Assembly (NCBI RefSeq): GCF_003628125.1
Contig: NZ_RBZU01000001.1
Span: forward strand, 715,793-779,792
Direction: 5' to 3'
DNA: 64,000 bases
From: Pararobbsia silviterrae
Lineage (GTDB): Bacteria; Pseudomonadota; Gammaproteobacteria; Burkholderiales; Burkholderiaceae
Shown here: piece after piece, positions 26,885 to 36,735 of the stretch
Numbering within the stretch: the first letter of the stretch is position 1
How the letters are laid out: each line of letters starts with the position of its first letter
Notes under the pieces: generated by a model
Seen by the model: only the letters and a program-made list of their open reading frames with translations
Told to the model about the DNA's origin: nothing
Database searches by the model: none
Program-made: the position numbers and the translations under genes

Positions 26885-28543
26885 TCAATCGTTCGCGTAA
26901 ATATCCCGATCCTTCGTCTCGCGCACGAACACCATCCCGATCACGAACGATGCCACCGCGATGATCACCGGGTACCAGAGCCCCGAATAGATATTCCCGT
27001 TCGCCGCCACGATCGCGAACGCGGTCGCCGGCAGGAAGCCGCCGAACCAGCCGTTGCCGATGTGATACGGCAGCGACATCGACGTGTACCGGATCCGCGT
27101 CGGGAACATCTCGACCAGCATCGCGGCAATCGGCCCGTACACCATCGTCACGTAGATCACGAGAATCGCCAGCACGACGACCGCCAGCGTCTTGTTCATC
27201 TGCGCCGGATCCGCCTTCGCCGGATAACCCGCCGCCTTCAGCGTGCCCGCCAGCGACTTCTCGAACGCCGCCGTCTGCTCCTTCGCATCCGGCGCCTTGC
27301 CGTTGACCGACGGCACCACCTGCTCGCCGACCTTGATCGTCGCCATCGTTCCCGGCGGCGCTTCGACGTTCGTATAGTTCAAGCCCGCCTTCGACAACGC
27401 CGCCTTCGCGATATCGCACGACGTCGAGAACTTCGACGTCCCGACCGGATTGAACTGGAACGAACATTCCTTCGGATCCGCCGTCACGACAATTGGCGAA
27501 TTCGCCGTCGCCGCTTCAAGCGCCGGATTCAGCGCATGCGTGAGCGTCTTGAACAACGGGAAGAACGTCACGGCGGCGATCAACATGCCGGCCATGATGA
27601 TCGGCTTGCGGCCGATCCGGTCCGACAGCGAACCGAAGAACACAAAAAACGGCGTACCGATCAGCAGACCCGCCGCAATCAGCAGATTCGCGGTCGTACC
27701 GTCCACCTTGAGCGTCTGCGTCAGGAAGAACAGCGCATAGAACTGGCCCGTGTACCAAACGACAGCCTGACCCGCAGTCAAGCCCAGCAACGCGAGAATC
27801 ACGACACGCAGATTCTTCCATTGCCCGAACGCTTCGGTCAGCGGCGCCTTCGAATGCTTACCCTCGGCCTTCATGCGCTGGAAAACCGGCGACTCGTGCA
27901 GTTGCAGACGAATCCAGACCGAAATCGCCAGCAGCACGATCGACACGAGAAACGGCACGCGCCAGCCCCAATCGGCGAACTGGCTCTCGCTGAGCGCAAA
28001 CCGGATCGCGACGATCACGAGCAGCGAAAGGAACAAACCGAGCGTCGCCGTGGTTTGAATCCACGACGTATAAGCGCCGCGCTTATTGGCCGGCGCATGT
28101 TCGGCGACATAGGTCGCCGCGCCGCCATATTCGCCACCCAGCGCCAGCCCCTGCAACAGTCGCATGCCGATGAAAATCACCGGCGCCGAAATGCCGATCG
28201 ATGCATATCCAGGCAGCAAACCGACGATAAACGTCGAAATCCCCATGATCAGAATCGTGACGAGGAACGTATATTTGCGTCCCACGAGATCGCCGAGCCG
28301 GCCGAACACGATCGCGCCGAACGGACGCACGGCGAAACCCGCCGCGAAACTCAATAAGGTGAAGATGAAGGCCGCGGTCGGATTGACGCCCGAGAAATAC
28401 GCCTTGCTGATAAACGCGGCGAGCGAACCCGCGAGATAAAAGTCGTACCACTCGAACACCGTGCCCAGCGACGACGCAAGAATCACCTTGCGCTCGGCCG
28501 CTGTCATTCGCGGCGACGATACATGTCCGCTAACGGTAGCCAT
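26885..28543 (-). CDS. MFS transporter of the metabolite:H+ symporter type
   Basis: A 552-residue inner-membrane transporter. The MHS-family signatures GTVFEWYDFYLAGSLAAFIS at the start, FGRLGDLVGRKY in loop 2-3 and LLQGLALGGEYGGAATYVAEHAP in helix 4-5 are clear. Such proteins import organic acids, betaines or shikimate with protons; the substrate is not recognisable. Unlike the usual 430-440 residues, it carries an insertion of about 110 hydrophilic residues after FFPLFKTLTHAL, with two Cys, which would lie on the periplasmic side. ATG at 28543 has GGAG upstream; a TTG five codons earlier is less likely. Confidence 0.92.
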   Translation of the reverse strand: MATVSGHVSSPRMTAAERKVILASSLGTVFEWYDFYLAGSLAAFISKAYFSGVNPTAAFIFTLLSFAAGFAVRPFGAIVFGRLGDLVGRKYTFLVTILIMGISTFIVGLLPGYASIGISAPVIFIGMRLLQGLALGGEYGGAATYVAEHAPANKRGAYTSWIQTTATLGLFLSLLVIVAIRFALSESQFADWGWRVPFLVSIVLLAISVWIRLQLHESPVFQRMKAEGKHSKAPLTEAFGQWKNLRVVILALLGLTAGQAVVWYTGQFYALFFLTQTLKVDGTTANLLIAAGLLIGTPFFVFFGSLSDRIGRKPIIMAGMLIAAVTFFPLFKTLTHALNPALEAATANSPIVVTADPKECSFQFNPVGTSKFSTSCDIAKAALSKAGLNYTNVEAPPGTMATIKVGEQVVPSVNGKAPDAKEQTAAFEKSLAGTLKAAGYPAKADPAQMNKTLAVVVLAILVIYVTMVYGPIAAMLVEMFPTRIRYTSMSLPYHIGNGWFGGFLPATAFAIVAANGNIYSGLWYPVIIAVASFVIGMVFVRETKDRDIYAND

Positions 28544-28782
28544 AAGCTCAGTCTCCAATTTTTTAGTCGTAGTGTCGGCCCGCCACTGCCTTGGGCACGT
28601 CTGGAGATTGGCATCGCGAACTTACTGCCCACTGACACTGCCTATCGCCAGCTTCATTCGAATGCGATGCGATAACGTGCCGCGTATGTCGGCTTAAATG
28701 CCGTGTATATGGACAAAAATCGTCGAATATCGCTGAACGATTCAAATCGGCAGTCACCCGATTCGCGTCAGCTACCTTGCGC

Positions 28783-30339
28783 CTAGGGGTAAGTCCGGTC
28801 GTCGAATAGAGGCAGGAAAACCCTGACGATGACGCCCGGATGGGTCGTCGACTCTGAAAACGGCGGATCGGCGATGTCGAGCGTGCCTTGGTGCATCGCG
28901 GCAATCTCGGACACGATCGCGAGGCCCAGGCCGCTGCCTTCGGCCTCGCGGCCGAGGATCCGGTAGAACCGCTCGACGACGCGCGCGCGCTCGTGCGCGG
29001 GAATCCCGAGCCCCGTGTCCTCGACCTCGATGACGGCGCGAGGCGATGCCGCTTGCGAGTCCGCGTCTTCCTCACGCAGTCGAATGGTTACGCTGCCGCC
29101 CGCGGGCGTGTAGCGAATCGCGTTGTCGATCAGATTGGTCAGCAATTCGCGGAGCATGACGCCGTTGCCGACGATCTCGACGCCGGCATCGGGCGCTTCG
29201 AGCCCGAGATCGATCCGGCGCGCGCTCGCCGACGGGAACCACTCGCGCACGACATCGCGCACGAGCGGCGCAAGCGACATGCGATCCATGCCGCGCGCAG
29301 GCAAGCCCGCATCGGCCCGCGCGAGCGCGAGCAACTGGCTGACCATCCGCGCCGCATTCTCCGAACTCGCGGCGATCTGTTCGAGACATCGATGCACGTC
29401 GGCCGACACGTCCTGCCGCAGCGCGAGCTCGGCCTGCGTGCGCAAACCGGCAAGCGGGGTCTTCATCTGATGCGCGGCGTCGGCGATGAATCGCTTTTGC
29501 GCGGCGACGTTCTGTTCGAGGCGCGTCAGCAATTCGTTGAACGACGTCACGACGGGCGCGATTTCGAGCGGCGCCTGCTGGGCATCGAGCGGCGAAAGAT
29601 CGTCGGGCCGCCGCGCGCGAATCTGCGACTGAAGCGCATGCAGCGGCGCGAGCCCGCGCGACAGCCCGAACCAGACGAGCACGATCGCCAGCGGCAGAAT
29701 CACGAACTGCGGCAGGATGACGCCCTTGATGATGTCGTTCGCGAGCGCGTTGCGCTTGTCGAGCGTCTCCGCGACCTGCACGAGCGCGGATTGCGTGCCG
29801 CCCGGCACCGCGACATACGTGTAAGCGATCCGGATATCGTCGCCGCGCAGCGCGCTGTCGCGAAACGCGACGATGCCCGGCGCGAGGCGCTCGTCGTCGC
29901 TCGGCGGCGGCGGCAGGGTCGCATCGCCGCCGATCACGGCGTTGTCCGGGCCGCGCACCTGAAAGAAGACGGCGTCGACATTGTCCGTGCGCAGAAAATC
30001 GCCGACGACGTTCGGCAGCGCCAGCGTCACGACGCCATTGCGCATGCCGACCTGCCGCGCGAGCACATAGGTGTCCTGTTCGAGCGCACGATCAAACGGC
30101 TGATTCGCGATCGACTTCGCGACGAGATACGTGACGGCGAGGCTCATCGGCCAGAGCAACAGCAGCGGCGCGAGCATCCAGTCGAGCACTTCGCCGAACA
30201 GGGATTTCGCGCGCGGTTCGTCGGCGACGGGCGTCGGGTCGGCGAACGGATCCCGGTAGCGGACGTCGCGCAGCGCATCGGCGTCGGCCGCATCGAGCGG
30301 CATGCGCGGCGGCGTCTCGGTATGGCCGCGCGCGTTCAC
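28783..30339 (-). CDS. Sensor histidine kinase, QseC/TctE type
   Basis: A 518-residue membrane kinase. Two membrane helices (LAPLLLLWPMSLAVTYLVA and ILPQFVILPLAIVLVWFGL) bracket a periplasmic sensor of about 145 residues with an N-terminal two-component sensor fold. HAMP-like sequence leads to the H-box IADAAHQMKTPLAGLRTQ, then the N-box LTNLIDNAIRYTPAGG and G-boxes DTGLGIPAHE, GSGLGLAIV. It phosphorylates the adjacent OmpR-type regulator. I take the GTG at 30339, which overlaps the regulator's stop as GTGA; an ATG at 30303 is also possible. The signal is unknown. Confidence 0.92.
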   Translation of the reverse strand: MNARGHTETPPRMPLDAADADALRDVRYRDPFADPTPVADEPRAKSLFGEVLDWMLAPLLLLWPMSLAVTYLVAKSIANQPFDRALEQDTYVLARQVGMRNGVVTLALPNVVGDFLRTDNVDAVFFQVRGPDNAVIGGDATLPPPPSDDERLAPGIVAFRDSALRGDDIRIAYTYVAVPGGTQSALVQVAETLDKRNALANDIIKGVILPQFVILPLAIVLVWFGLSRGLAPLHALQSQIRARRPDDLSPLDAQQAPLEIAPVVTSFNELLTRLEQNVAAQKRFIADAAHQMKTPLAGLRTQAELALRQDVSADVHRCLEQIAASSENAARMVSQLLALARADAGLPARGMDRMSLAPLVRDVVREWFPSASARRIDLGLEAPDAGVEIVGNGVMLRELLTNLIDNAIRYTPAGGSVTIRLREEDADSQAASPRAVIEVEDTGLGIPAHERARVVERFYRILGREAEGSGLGLAIVSEIAAMHQGTLDIADPPFSESTTHPGVIVRVFLPLFDDRTYP

Positions 30340-31034
30340 GTCGGCAACGGCGCGGCGGCCGCACCACTCGGTTGCGGCTTCTCCATGCAGTACCCGAGCC
30401 CGCGCACGGTCGTGACCTTGACGTCGGGTTCGAGTTTCTTGCGCAGCCGATGGACATAGACCTCGATCGCGTTCGTGCTGACTTCCTCGCCCCATTCGCA
30501 CAGATGGTCGACCAGTTGCTCCTTCGACACGAGGCGGCCCGGACGCAGCAGCAGCACTTCGAGCAAGCCGAGTTCGCGCGCGGACAGTTCGATGACGCGG
30601 TCGTTCAGATAGGCCACGCGCGCAACCTGGTCGAAGGCCAGCGCGCCGTGCCGGATCACGGTCGATCCGCCCCCCGCGCCGCGCCGCGTCAGCGCCCGCA
30701 CGCGCGCCTCGAGTTCGGACAGCGCGAAAGGCTTGGCCATATAGTCGTCGGCGCCGAAGTCGAGCCCCTTGACGCGCTCGTCGACGCTGTCGGCGGCGGT
30801 CAGGATCAGCACGGGCAACGTCGAATTGCGCACGCGCAGGCGGCGCAGCACCTCGAGGCCGCTCAGGCGCGGCAGTCCGAGATCGAGAATCAGCAGATCG
30901 AAGGTCTGCAGCGATAAGGCATTGTCGGCGTCGGCGCCATTGTCGACGTGATCGACGGCATAGCCCGATTGGCGGAGTGATCGAGTCAGTCCGTCGGCGA
31001 GTATGCTGTCATCTTCGGCGATCAGGATTCGCAT
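30336..31034 (-). CDS. OmpR-family response regulator, QseB/TctD type
   Basis: A 232-residue DNA-binding regulator. The receiver domain has acidic ED residues at 7-8, the phospho-accepting Asp in [15 protein letters not shown], and Lys in [13 protein letters not shown] winged-helix domain ends with [25 protein letters not shown]. About 14 extra residues follow at the C-terminus. It is first in an operon with the histidine kinase and divergent from recA. Target genes are not evident. Confidence 0.94.
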   Translation of the reverse strand: MRILIAEDDSILADGLTRSLRQSGYAVDHVDNGADADNALSLQTFDLLILDLGLPRLSGLEVLRRLRVRNSTLPVLILTAADSVDERVKGLDFGADDYMAKPFALSELEARVRALTRRGAGGGSTVIRHGALAFDQVARVAYLNDRVIELSARELGLLEVLLLRPGRLVSKEQLVDHLCEWGEEVSTNAIEVYVHRLRKKLEPDVKVTTVRGLGYCMEKPQPSGAAAAPLPT

Positions 31035-31091
31035 GGAATGGTCTGCGCGGGGCGGGCGAGCGACAGTGCGCGGCAGGCGCGCATGTGGCGC

Positions 31092-31119
31092 TTGTCAAAA
31101 CTACTGTTCTTTTATACAG
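31092..31119 (+). promoter_or_regulatory. recA promoter with LexA (SOS) box
   Basis: A perfect LexA operator, CTGT-N8-ACAG, lies at 31104-31119 as CTGTTCTTTTATACAG. It overlaps a likely sigma-70 promoter with TTGTCA at 31092-31097 and TATACA at 31113-31118. LexA bound here would block RNA polymerase until RecA filaments trigger its cleavage. Confidence 0.92.
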
Positions 31120-31224
31120 TGTCGCCAATCGCGGCCGTTCGCCTGTTTGAGGCCCGCGCGTCGGGCTCGCGACAGCGCGCCGTTATCCCGAAAAAGCGCC
31201 GTTCATCATAGCAAAGGACCATTC

Positions 31225-32295
31225 ATGGAAGAAAGCAAGAAAGGCGCGGCCGGGCTCGCAGCCGAAAAGGGTAAAGCGCTGGCGGCCGCCCTCGCTCAGA
31301 TCGAGAAGCAGTTCGGCAAGGGCTCGATCATGCGTCTCGGCGACGGCGAGGCCATTGAGGAAGTCCAAGTCGTGTCGACGGGTTCGCTGGGTCTCGACAT
31401 CGCGCTCGGCGTAGGCGGTTTGCCGCGCGGCCGCGTTGTCGAAATCTACGGTCCGGAATCGTCGGGCAAGACGACGTTGACGCTTCAGGTCATCGCCGAA
31501 ATGCAGAAGATCGGCGGCACCTGCGCGTTTATCGACGCCGAGCATGCGCTCGACGTCACGTACGCGAGCAAGCTCGGCGTCAAGGTTCCCGATCTGCTGA
31601 TCTCGCAGCCGGACACGGGCGAGCAGGCGCTCGAAATCTGCGACGCGCTCGTGCGTTCGGGCTCGATCGACATGATCGTCGTCGACTCGGTCGCGGCGCT
31701 TGTGCCGAAGGCCGAAATCGAAGGGGAAATGGGCGACTCGCTGCCGGGTCTGCAGGCGCGTCTGATGTCGCAAGCGCTGCGCAAGCTGACGGGCACGATC
31801 AAGAAGACGAACTGCATGGTGGTCTTCATTAACCAGATCCGAATGAAGATCGGCGTGATGTTCGGCAACCCCGAAACGACGACGGGCGGCAACGCGCTGA
31901 AGTTCTATTCGTCGGTGCGTCTCGACATTCGTCGTATCGGCTCGATCAAGAAGGGCGACGAGGTCATCGGCAACGAGACGCGCGTCAAGGTCGTCAAGAA
32001 CAAGGTGGCGCCGCCGTTCCGTGAAGCCGTTTTCGACATCCTCTACGGCGAGGGCATTTCGCGCCAAGGCGAAATCATCGATCTCGGCGTGCAGGCCAAG
32101 ATCGTCGAGAAGTCGGGCGCGTGGTACAGCTATAACGGCGAACGCGTCGGCCAGGGCAAGGACAATGCGCGCGAGTTCTTGCGCGAAAATCCCGAAATCG
32201 GACGCGAGATCGAGAACAAGGTCCGTACGCAGCTCGGCGTGACCGCGATGCCCGGCCACGTGTCCGAAGACGACGACGTCGAAGAAGAAGCCTGA
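31225..32295 (+). CDS. recA: Recombinase RecA
   Basis: The 356-residue ATP-dependent strand-exchange protein acts in homologous recombination and as SOS co-protease. Walker [14 protein letters not shown], the [21 protein letters not shown] stretch with Walker B and loop L1 (in pieces), loop L2 around [16 protein letters not shown], and the acidic C-terminus (EDDDVEEEA) are all present. The start is the ATG at 31225 with AAAGGA before it. An SOS box lies about 105 bp upstream, and recX follows by 32 bp. Confidence 0.99.
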   Translation: MEESKKGAAGLAAEKGKALAAALAQIEKQFGKGSIMRLGDGEAIEEVQVVSTGSLGLDIALGVGGLPRGRVVEIYGPESSGKTTLTLQVIAEMQKIGGTCAFIDAEHALDVTYASKLGVKVPDLLISQPDTGEQALEICDALVRSGSIDMIVVDSVAALVPKAEIEGEMGDSLPGLQARLMSQALRKLTGTIKKTNCMVVFINQIRMKIGVMFGNPETTTGGNALKFYSSVRLDIRRIGSIKKGDEVIGNETRVKVVKNKVAPPFREAVFDILYGEGISRQGEIIDLGVQAKIVEKSGAWYSYNGERVGQGKDNAREFLRENPEIGREIENKVRTQLGVTAMPGHVSEDDDVEEEA

Positions 32296-32327
32296 TCCCG
32301 TGGACGCCGCCGCACGCAAGCACGTCG

Positions 32328-33041
32328 ATGTGGCCTTCGCATAAGCGGCCGGAGCGCGAAGACGGACGCGAGTCCGACGATGCGCCGGCCGCGCCCTCCG
32401 CAGGGGTTCCCTCCGCATCGGCCCGGTCGAGCGCGCGTGAGCGCGCAGCGGCGCGTCGGCACGAACACGCGACGTCGTCCCCCTTGTCTGCTTACGCGAC
32501 GGGGCAGTCCTTCGATCCCCCCGAATCGGCCGATGCGTCGGACGTCGCGGCTCGAAGCGGTCGCGAACGGCCGAAACGTTCGCTCAAGATGCGTGCGATC
32601 GGCTATCTGTCTCGACGCGAGCACAGCCGGGCCGAACTCGAGCGCAAACTCGTGCCCTTCGTCGAAGAAGGGGAGCGACTAGAGGACGTCCTCGACGCGC
32701 TCGAACGCGAGGGCTGGTTGTCCGACCAGCGATTCGCCGAAAGCGTCGTGCATCGGCGGTCGGGCCGTTTCGGGGCGAGCCGGATCGTCGGCGAACTCAA
32801 ACGCAATGCGGTCGATGGCGAACTCGTCGAGCAGGTGGCGAGTCAGCTTCGCGATTCGGAGCGTGCGCGCGCCCAAGCCGTCTGGTCGAAGAAGTTTTCG
32901 AGTCTGCCGGCCACGCCGGCCGAACGCGCGAAACAGGCGCGGTTTCTCGCGAGTCGCGGCTTTTCGAGTTCGGCGATCTCGGCCGTGCTCAAAGGCGGCG
33001 AGTGGCTCGACGAGGCGGGCGGCGACGTTGCCGAGGATTGA
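32328..33041 (+). CDS. recX: Regulatory protein RecX
   Basis: RecX binds RecA filaments and limits their growth. The family core starts near residue 85: LKMRAIGYLSRREHSRAELE, then LEREGWLSDQRFAES, then a region with FGASRIVGELKRNAV and the final helices with RFLASRGFSSSAISAVL. The core is about 150 residues; the first 80 or so residues are low-complexity (Ala, Ser, Arg, Glu), a tail common in this bacterial group but of unsure start. It follows recA directly and probably shares the SOS-controlled transcript. Confidence 0.9.
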   Translation: MWPSHKRPEREDGRESDDAPAAPSAGVPSASARSSARERAAARRHEHATSSPLSAYATGQSFDPPESADASDVAARSGRERPKRSLKMRAIGYLSRREHSRAELERKLVPFVEEGERLEDVLDALEREGWLSDQRFAESVVHRRSGRFGASRIVGELKRNAVDGELVEQVASQLRDSERARAQAVWSKKFSSLPATPAERAKQARFLASRGFSSSAISAVLKGGEWLDEAGGDVAED

Positions 33042-33610
33042 TCGCGACGCCGGATGCGCGTGCTCGGCGGCTGCGCCGGGCGGCACGATACGGGGGGCGC
33101 GTGATAGGCCGTGCATCGCGATCGACCAACGGGTCGACCACAGGTCCTGACCACATGGGCCAACCACACAAGCTAGCCACAGGCCGACGCGTACTCGCTC
33201 GTTTTCCCGCTCGGCCGATTCGGCCCGGCGATTTTCTCGGGATTCCCCCCTAATGGCCGACCCGGCCCTGGCACCGGATTGAAGAACGTGCTGTGTTAAA
33301 CTCGCCCGGTTCAGAGATTACGCAGCGTCTTGTCCGCATGTCCCTTCCACCGAACCTTCCTTGCAGATCGCCTCGTCCGTGTACGAAGGGGGTCGAAGTG
33401 TTTGTGCATCAAAGGGATATCCGCCCCGCAAGCGTTGCAGTTCAGACCGGCCAGCGCCGTTTCAATCGTCCCACCTTCCGGCGTTCCGTCGGTCAGATCT
33501 CTCCCTGTTTTTTGCCGTCGAGTGCGATGCAAGCGTTCACGGTGTCTCCAACTTCCGGTTCCAGTAACAAGAAGTTCATTCCATCCAGCTCCTCCTTATA
33601 GGGATCACGT
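33042..33610. other. Intergenic region upstream of sucC
   Basis: About 570 bp with no supportable gene. It holds the end of the recX transcript and the sucCD promoter. Several overlapping open frames at 33293-33614 lack ribosome sites and recognisable motifs. Confidence 0.45.
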
Positions 33611-34777
33611 ATGAAGATTCACGAGTACCAGGGTAAGGAAATCCTGCGGAAATTCGGAGTCGCGGTGCCGCGCGGCAAGCCCGTGTTCAACGTCGACGAC
33701 GCAGTCAAGGCGGCCGAAGAACTCGGCGGCCCGGTTTGGGTCGTCAAGGCGCAGATCCACGCGGGCGGCCGCGGCAAGGGCGGCGGCGTCAAGGTCGCGA
33801 AGTCGCTCGACCAGGTTCGCGAATACTCGCAACAGATCCTCGGCATGCAGCTCAAGACCCATCAAACGGGTCCGGAAGGCCAGAAGGTCAACCGTCTGCT
33901 GATCGAAGAAGGCGCTGACATCAAGAAGGAACTGTACGTCGGTCTCGTCATCGATCGCGTGTCGCAAAAGGTCGTGTTCATGGCCTCGAGCGAAGGCGGC
34001 ATGGACATCGAAGAAGTCGCCGCGAAGACGCCCGAAGCGCTGCACAAGGTGGCCGTCGATCCGGCCGCCGGCCTGACCGACGCCGAAGCCGACGATCTCG
34101 CCACGAAGATCGGCATCCCGGCTGCGTCGCTGCCGCAAGCGCGCGTGATTTTCCAGGGCCTGTACAAGGCGTTCTGGGAAACGGACGCCTCGCTCGCCGA
34201 AATCAACCCGCTGATCCTGACCGGCGACGGCAAGGTCATCGCACTCGACGCGAAGTTCAACTTCGACTCGAACGCGCTGTTCCGTCACCCGGAAATCGTC
34301 GAATACCGCGATCTCGACGAAGAAGATGCGGCTGAAGTCGAAGCATCGAAGTTCGACCTCGCCTATATCTCGCTCGACGGCAACATCGGCTGTCTCGTGA
34401 ACGGCGCCGGTCTCGCGATGGCGACGATGGACACGATCAAGCTGTTCGGCGGCGAACCCGCGAACTTCCTCGACGTCGGCGGTGGCGCGACGACCGAGAA
34501 GGTCACCGAAGCGTTCAAGATCATGCTGAAGAACCCGGGGCTCAAGGCGATCCTCGTGAACATCTTCGGCGGCATCATGCGTTGCGACGTGATCGCCGAA
34601 GGCGTCATCGCCGCATCGAAGGCTGTCTCGCTCAAAGTACCGCTGGTCGTGCGCATGAAGGGCACGAACGAAGACCTCGGCAAGAAGATGCTGGCTGAGT
34701 CGGGTCTGCCGATCATCGCAGCCGACAGCATGGAAGAAGCGGCGCAGAAGGTTGTCGCCGCTGCCCAAGGCAAGTAA
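33611..34777 (+). CDS. sucC: Succinyl-CoA synthetase beta subunit (ADP-forming)
   Basis: With SucD it forms the TCA-cycle enzyme that makes ATP (or GTP) and succinate from succinyl-CoA in the cytosol. The 388-residue chain has the ATP-grasp start [20 protein letters not shown], the [20 protein letters not shown] nucleotide-binding loop, and the C-terminal ligase domain with [17 protein letters not shown]. The length is that of E. coli SucC. sucD follows 33 bp later in the same operon. Confidence 0.99.
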   Translation: MKIHEYQGKEILRKFGVAVPRGKPVFNVDDAVKAAEELGGPVWVVKAQIHAGGRGKGGGVKVAKSLDQVREYSQQILGMQLKTHQTGPEGQKVNRLLIEEGADIKKELYVGLVIDRVSQKVVFMASSEGGMDIEEVAAKTPEALHKVAVDPAAGLTDAEADDLATKIGIPAASLPQARVIFQGLYKAFWETDASLAEINPLILTGDGKVIALDAKFNFDSNALFRHPEIVEYRDLDEEDAAEVEASKFDLAYISLDGNIGCLVNGAGLAMATMDTIKLFGGEPANFLDVGGGATTEKVTEAFKIMLKNPGLKAILVNIFGGIMRCDVIAEGVIAASKAVSLKVPLVVRMKGTNEDLGKKMLAESGLPIIAADSMEEAAQKVVAAAQGK

Positions 34778-34810
34778 GGGTCCATTCAGCTAACGAACAG
34801 AGGTCATTAC

Positions 34811-35695
34811 ATGTCGATTCTGATCAATAAAGACACCAAGGTCATCACGCAGGGCATCACGGGCAAGACCGGGCAATTCCACACGCGTACCTGCCGTGAA
34901 TATGCAAACGGCCGCGAAGCCTACGTCGCGGGCGTGAACCCGAAGAAGGCCGGCGAAGATTTCGAAGGCATTCCGATTTACGCGTCGGTCAAGGAAGCGA
35001 AGGCTGAAACGGGCGCCACCGTTTCGGTGATTTACGTGCCGCCGGCAGGCGCCGCGGCCGCGATCTGGGAAGCCGTCGAAGCCGATCTCGATCTCGCGAT
35101 CTGCATTACCGAAGGCATCCCCGTGCGCGACATGATCGCGCTCAAGGACCGCATGCGTAAGGAAAACCGCAAGACGCTGCTGCTCGGACCGAACTGCCCG
35201 GGCACGATCACGCCCGACGAACTCAAGATCGGCATCATGCCGGGCCACATCCACCGCAAGGGCCGCATCGGCGTCGTGTCGCGTTCGGGCACGCTGACGT
35301 ATGAAGCGGTCGGCCAACTCACGGCGCTCGGCCTGGGCCAATCGTCGGCAGTCGGTATCGGCGGCGACCCGATCAACGGTCTCAAGCACATCGACGTCAT
35401 GAAGATGTTCAACGACGATCCCGATACGGACGCCGTGATCATGATCGGTGAAATCGGCGGCCCGGACGAAGCGAATGCGGCGTACTGGATCAAGGACAAC
35501 ATGAAGAAGCCCGTCGTCGGCTTCATCGCGGGCGTGACGGCGCCTCCGGGCAAGCGCATGGGCCACGCCGGCGCGCTGATCTCGGGCGGTGCCGATACGG
35601 CCGAAGCCAAGCTCGAAATCATGGACGCGTGCGGCATCAAGGTCACGCGCAATCCGTCCGAGATGGGACGTCTGCTGAAGTCGGTGCTGGGCTGA
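34811..35695 (+). CDS. sucD: Succinyl-CoA synthetase alpha subunit
   Basis: This subunit binds CoA and is phosphorylated on histidine during catalysis. The 294 residues include the CoA-binding TGKTGQFHTR near residue 18, GPNCPGTITPDELKIGIMPG, and the active-site His in GKRMGHAGALISGG (about residue 250). It pairs with sucC directly upstream. Neither sucAB nor other TCA genes are adjacent, the usual Burkholderia arrangement. Confidence 0.99.
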   Translation: MSILINKDTKVITQGITGKTGQFHTRTCREYANGREAYVAGVNPKKAGEDFEGIPIYASVKEAKAETGATVSVIYVPPAGAAAAIWEAVEADLDLAICITEGIPVRDMIALKDRMRKENRKTLLLGPNCPGTITPDELKIGIMPGHIHRKGRIGVVSRSGTLTYEAVGQLTALGLGQSSAVGIGGDPINGLKHIDVMKMFNDDPDTDAVIMIGEIGGPDEANAAYWIKDNMKKPVVGFIAGVTAPPGKRMGHAGALISGGADTAEAKLEIMDACGIKVTRNPSEMGRLLKSVLG

Positions 35696-35733
35696 TTCGA
35701 GGCCTGATCGCCTGACTCGGTTGAGTCGTCGAT

Positions 35734-35768
35734 GCGGGGTATCCTTCGGGATACCCCGTTTTTTTTGT
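35734..35768 (+). terminator. Rho-independent terminator of sucCD
   Basis: GGGGTATCC-TTCG-GGATACCCC is a nine-pair stem with a stable TTCG tetraloop followed by eight T. It lies about 40 bp after the sucD stop and just before the terC-like gene. Confidence 0.95.
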
Positions 35769-35779
35769 CTGTGCGTCCG

Positions 35780-36490
35780 ATGCCCGAATTCATCGCAGAC
35801 ATTCACTGGAGTGCCGTGATTCAGATCGTCGTCATCGATCTGCTGCTCGGCGGCGACAACGCGGTCGTCATCGCGCTCGCGTGCCGCGATCTCGATCCTC
35901 GGCAGCGCGTCCAGGGTATCGTCTACGGCACCATCGGCGCGATCGTGCTTCGCACCGTACTCGTCGCATTCGCGGTCGTGCTGCTCGATCTCCCGTTCCT
36001 CAAGATGTTGGGTGGCGTATTGCTGCTCTATATCGGCATCCGGCTGCTCCAGCCCGACGACGCGGAACGCGGCGAGGTCGCCGCCGCCGATCGTTTGCTC
36101 TCGGCGATCCGCACGATCATCGTCGCCGATCTCGTCATGAGCATCGACAACGTCGTCGCCATCGCGGGCGCGGCCGAAAACGCGCCGCCGCACCACCGGA
36201 TCTATCTCGTCATATTGGGCTTGCTCGTGAGCATCCCGCTCGTGGTCGGAGGCAGCACGCTGCTGCTTCGCTTGATCGAGCGCTTTCCGGTCATCGTGCT
36301 CGGCGGCGCGGGCTTGCTCGGATGGATCGCCGGGGGCTTGATCGTCGACGATCCGTTTATCGACCGATTCGACTGGCTTCAGTCGGATCTCGCCGCCTAT
36401 CTGTCATCGGCCGTCGGCGCGGCGCTCGTCGTAGGCGTCGGACTCGCGATCAAGTCGGCGCGAGCGAAACGGGGCGCCGCAGGCATATAG
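35780..36490 (+). CDS. TerC-family integral membrane protein
   Basis: A 236-residue inner-membrane protein with about seven helices. It has the two repeated TerC motifs LLGGDNAVVIALACRDL and VADLVMSIDNVVAIAGAAEN, each with the membrane-embedded Asp-Asn pair thought to contact a metal ion. It fits the YjbE-like subgroup of TerC, related to manganese exporters such as MeeY/MeeF. Whether it moves Mn2+ or another metal is inferred. The ATG at 35780 is used; an earlier in-frame start lies inside the sucD terminator. No yybP-ykoY riboswitch was seen. Confidence 0.9.
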   Translation: MPEFIADIHWSAVIQIVVIDLLLGGDNAVVIALACRDLDPRQRVQGIVYGTIGAIVLRTVLVAFAVVLLDLPFLKMLGGVLLLYIGIRLLQPDDAERGEVAAADRLLSAIRTIIVADLVMSIDNVVAIAGAAENAPPHHRIYLVILGLLVSIPLVVGGSTLLLRLIERFPVIVLGGAGLLGWIAGGLIVDDPFIDRFDWLQSDLAAYLSSAVGAALVVGVGLAIKSARAKRGAAGI

Positions 36491-36735
36491 CGTTTCCCTT
36501 CACGCCGAACGAATACCCGCGATCGGGTGGCGCGCGATTGCGGGTGCGTTGGCTCCGGGACGGGTTCGGAAGGGGCGCGGCGTGCGTTCACGACGCGGTG
36601 TCGAGCTGCCGCCTGCCATTGCATCCGATTGTTGGCCGTTCGGCCGACTGCCGGTCCCGAGCGCGCTTGCCTACGATCGGTATTCGCAGTCGACCCCCAC
36701 CTTGTCTGTCGGCTGCCTCGATCTGGAGTCTCGCG

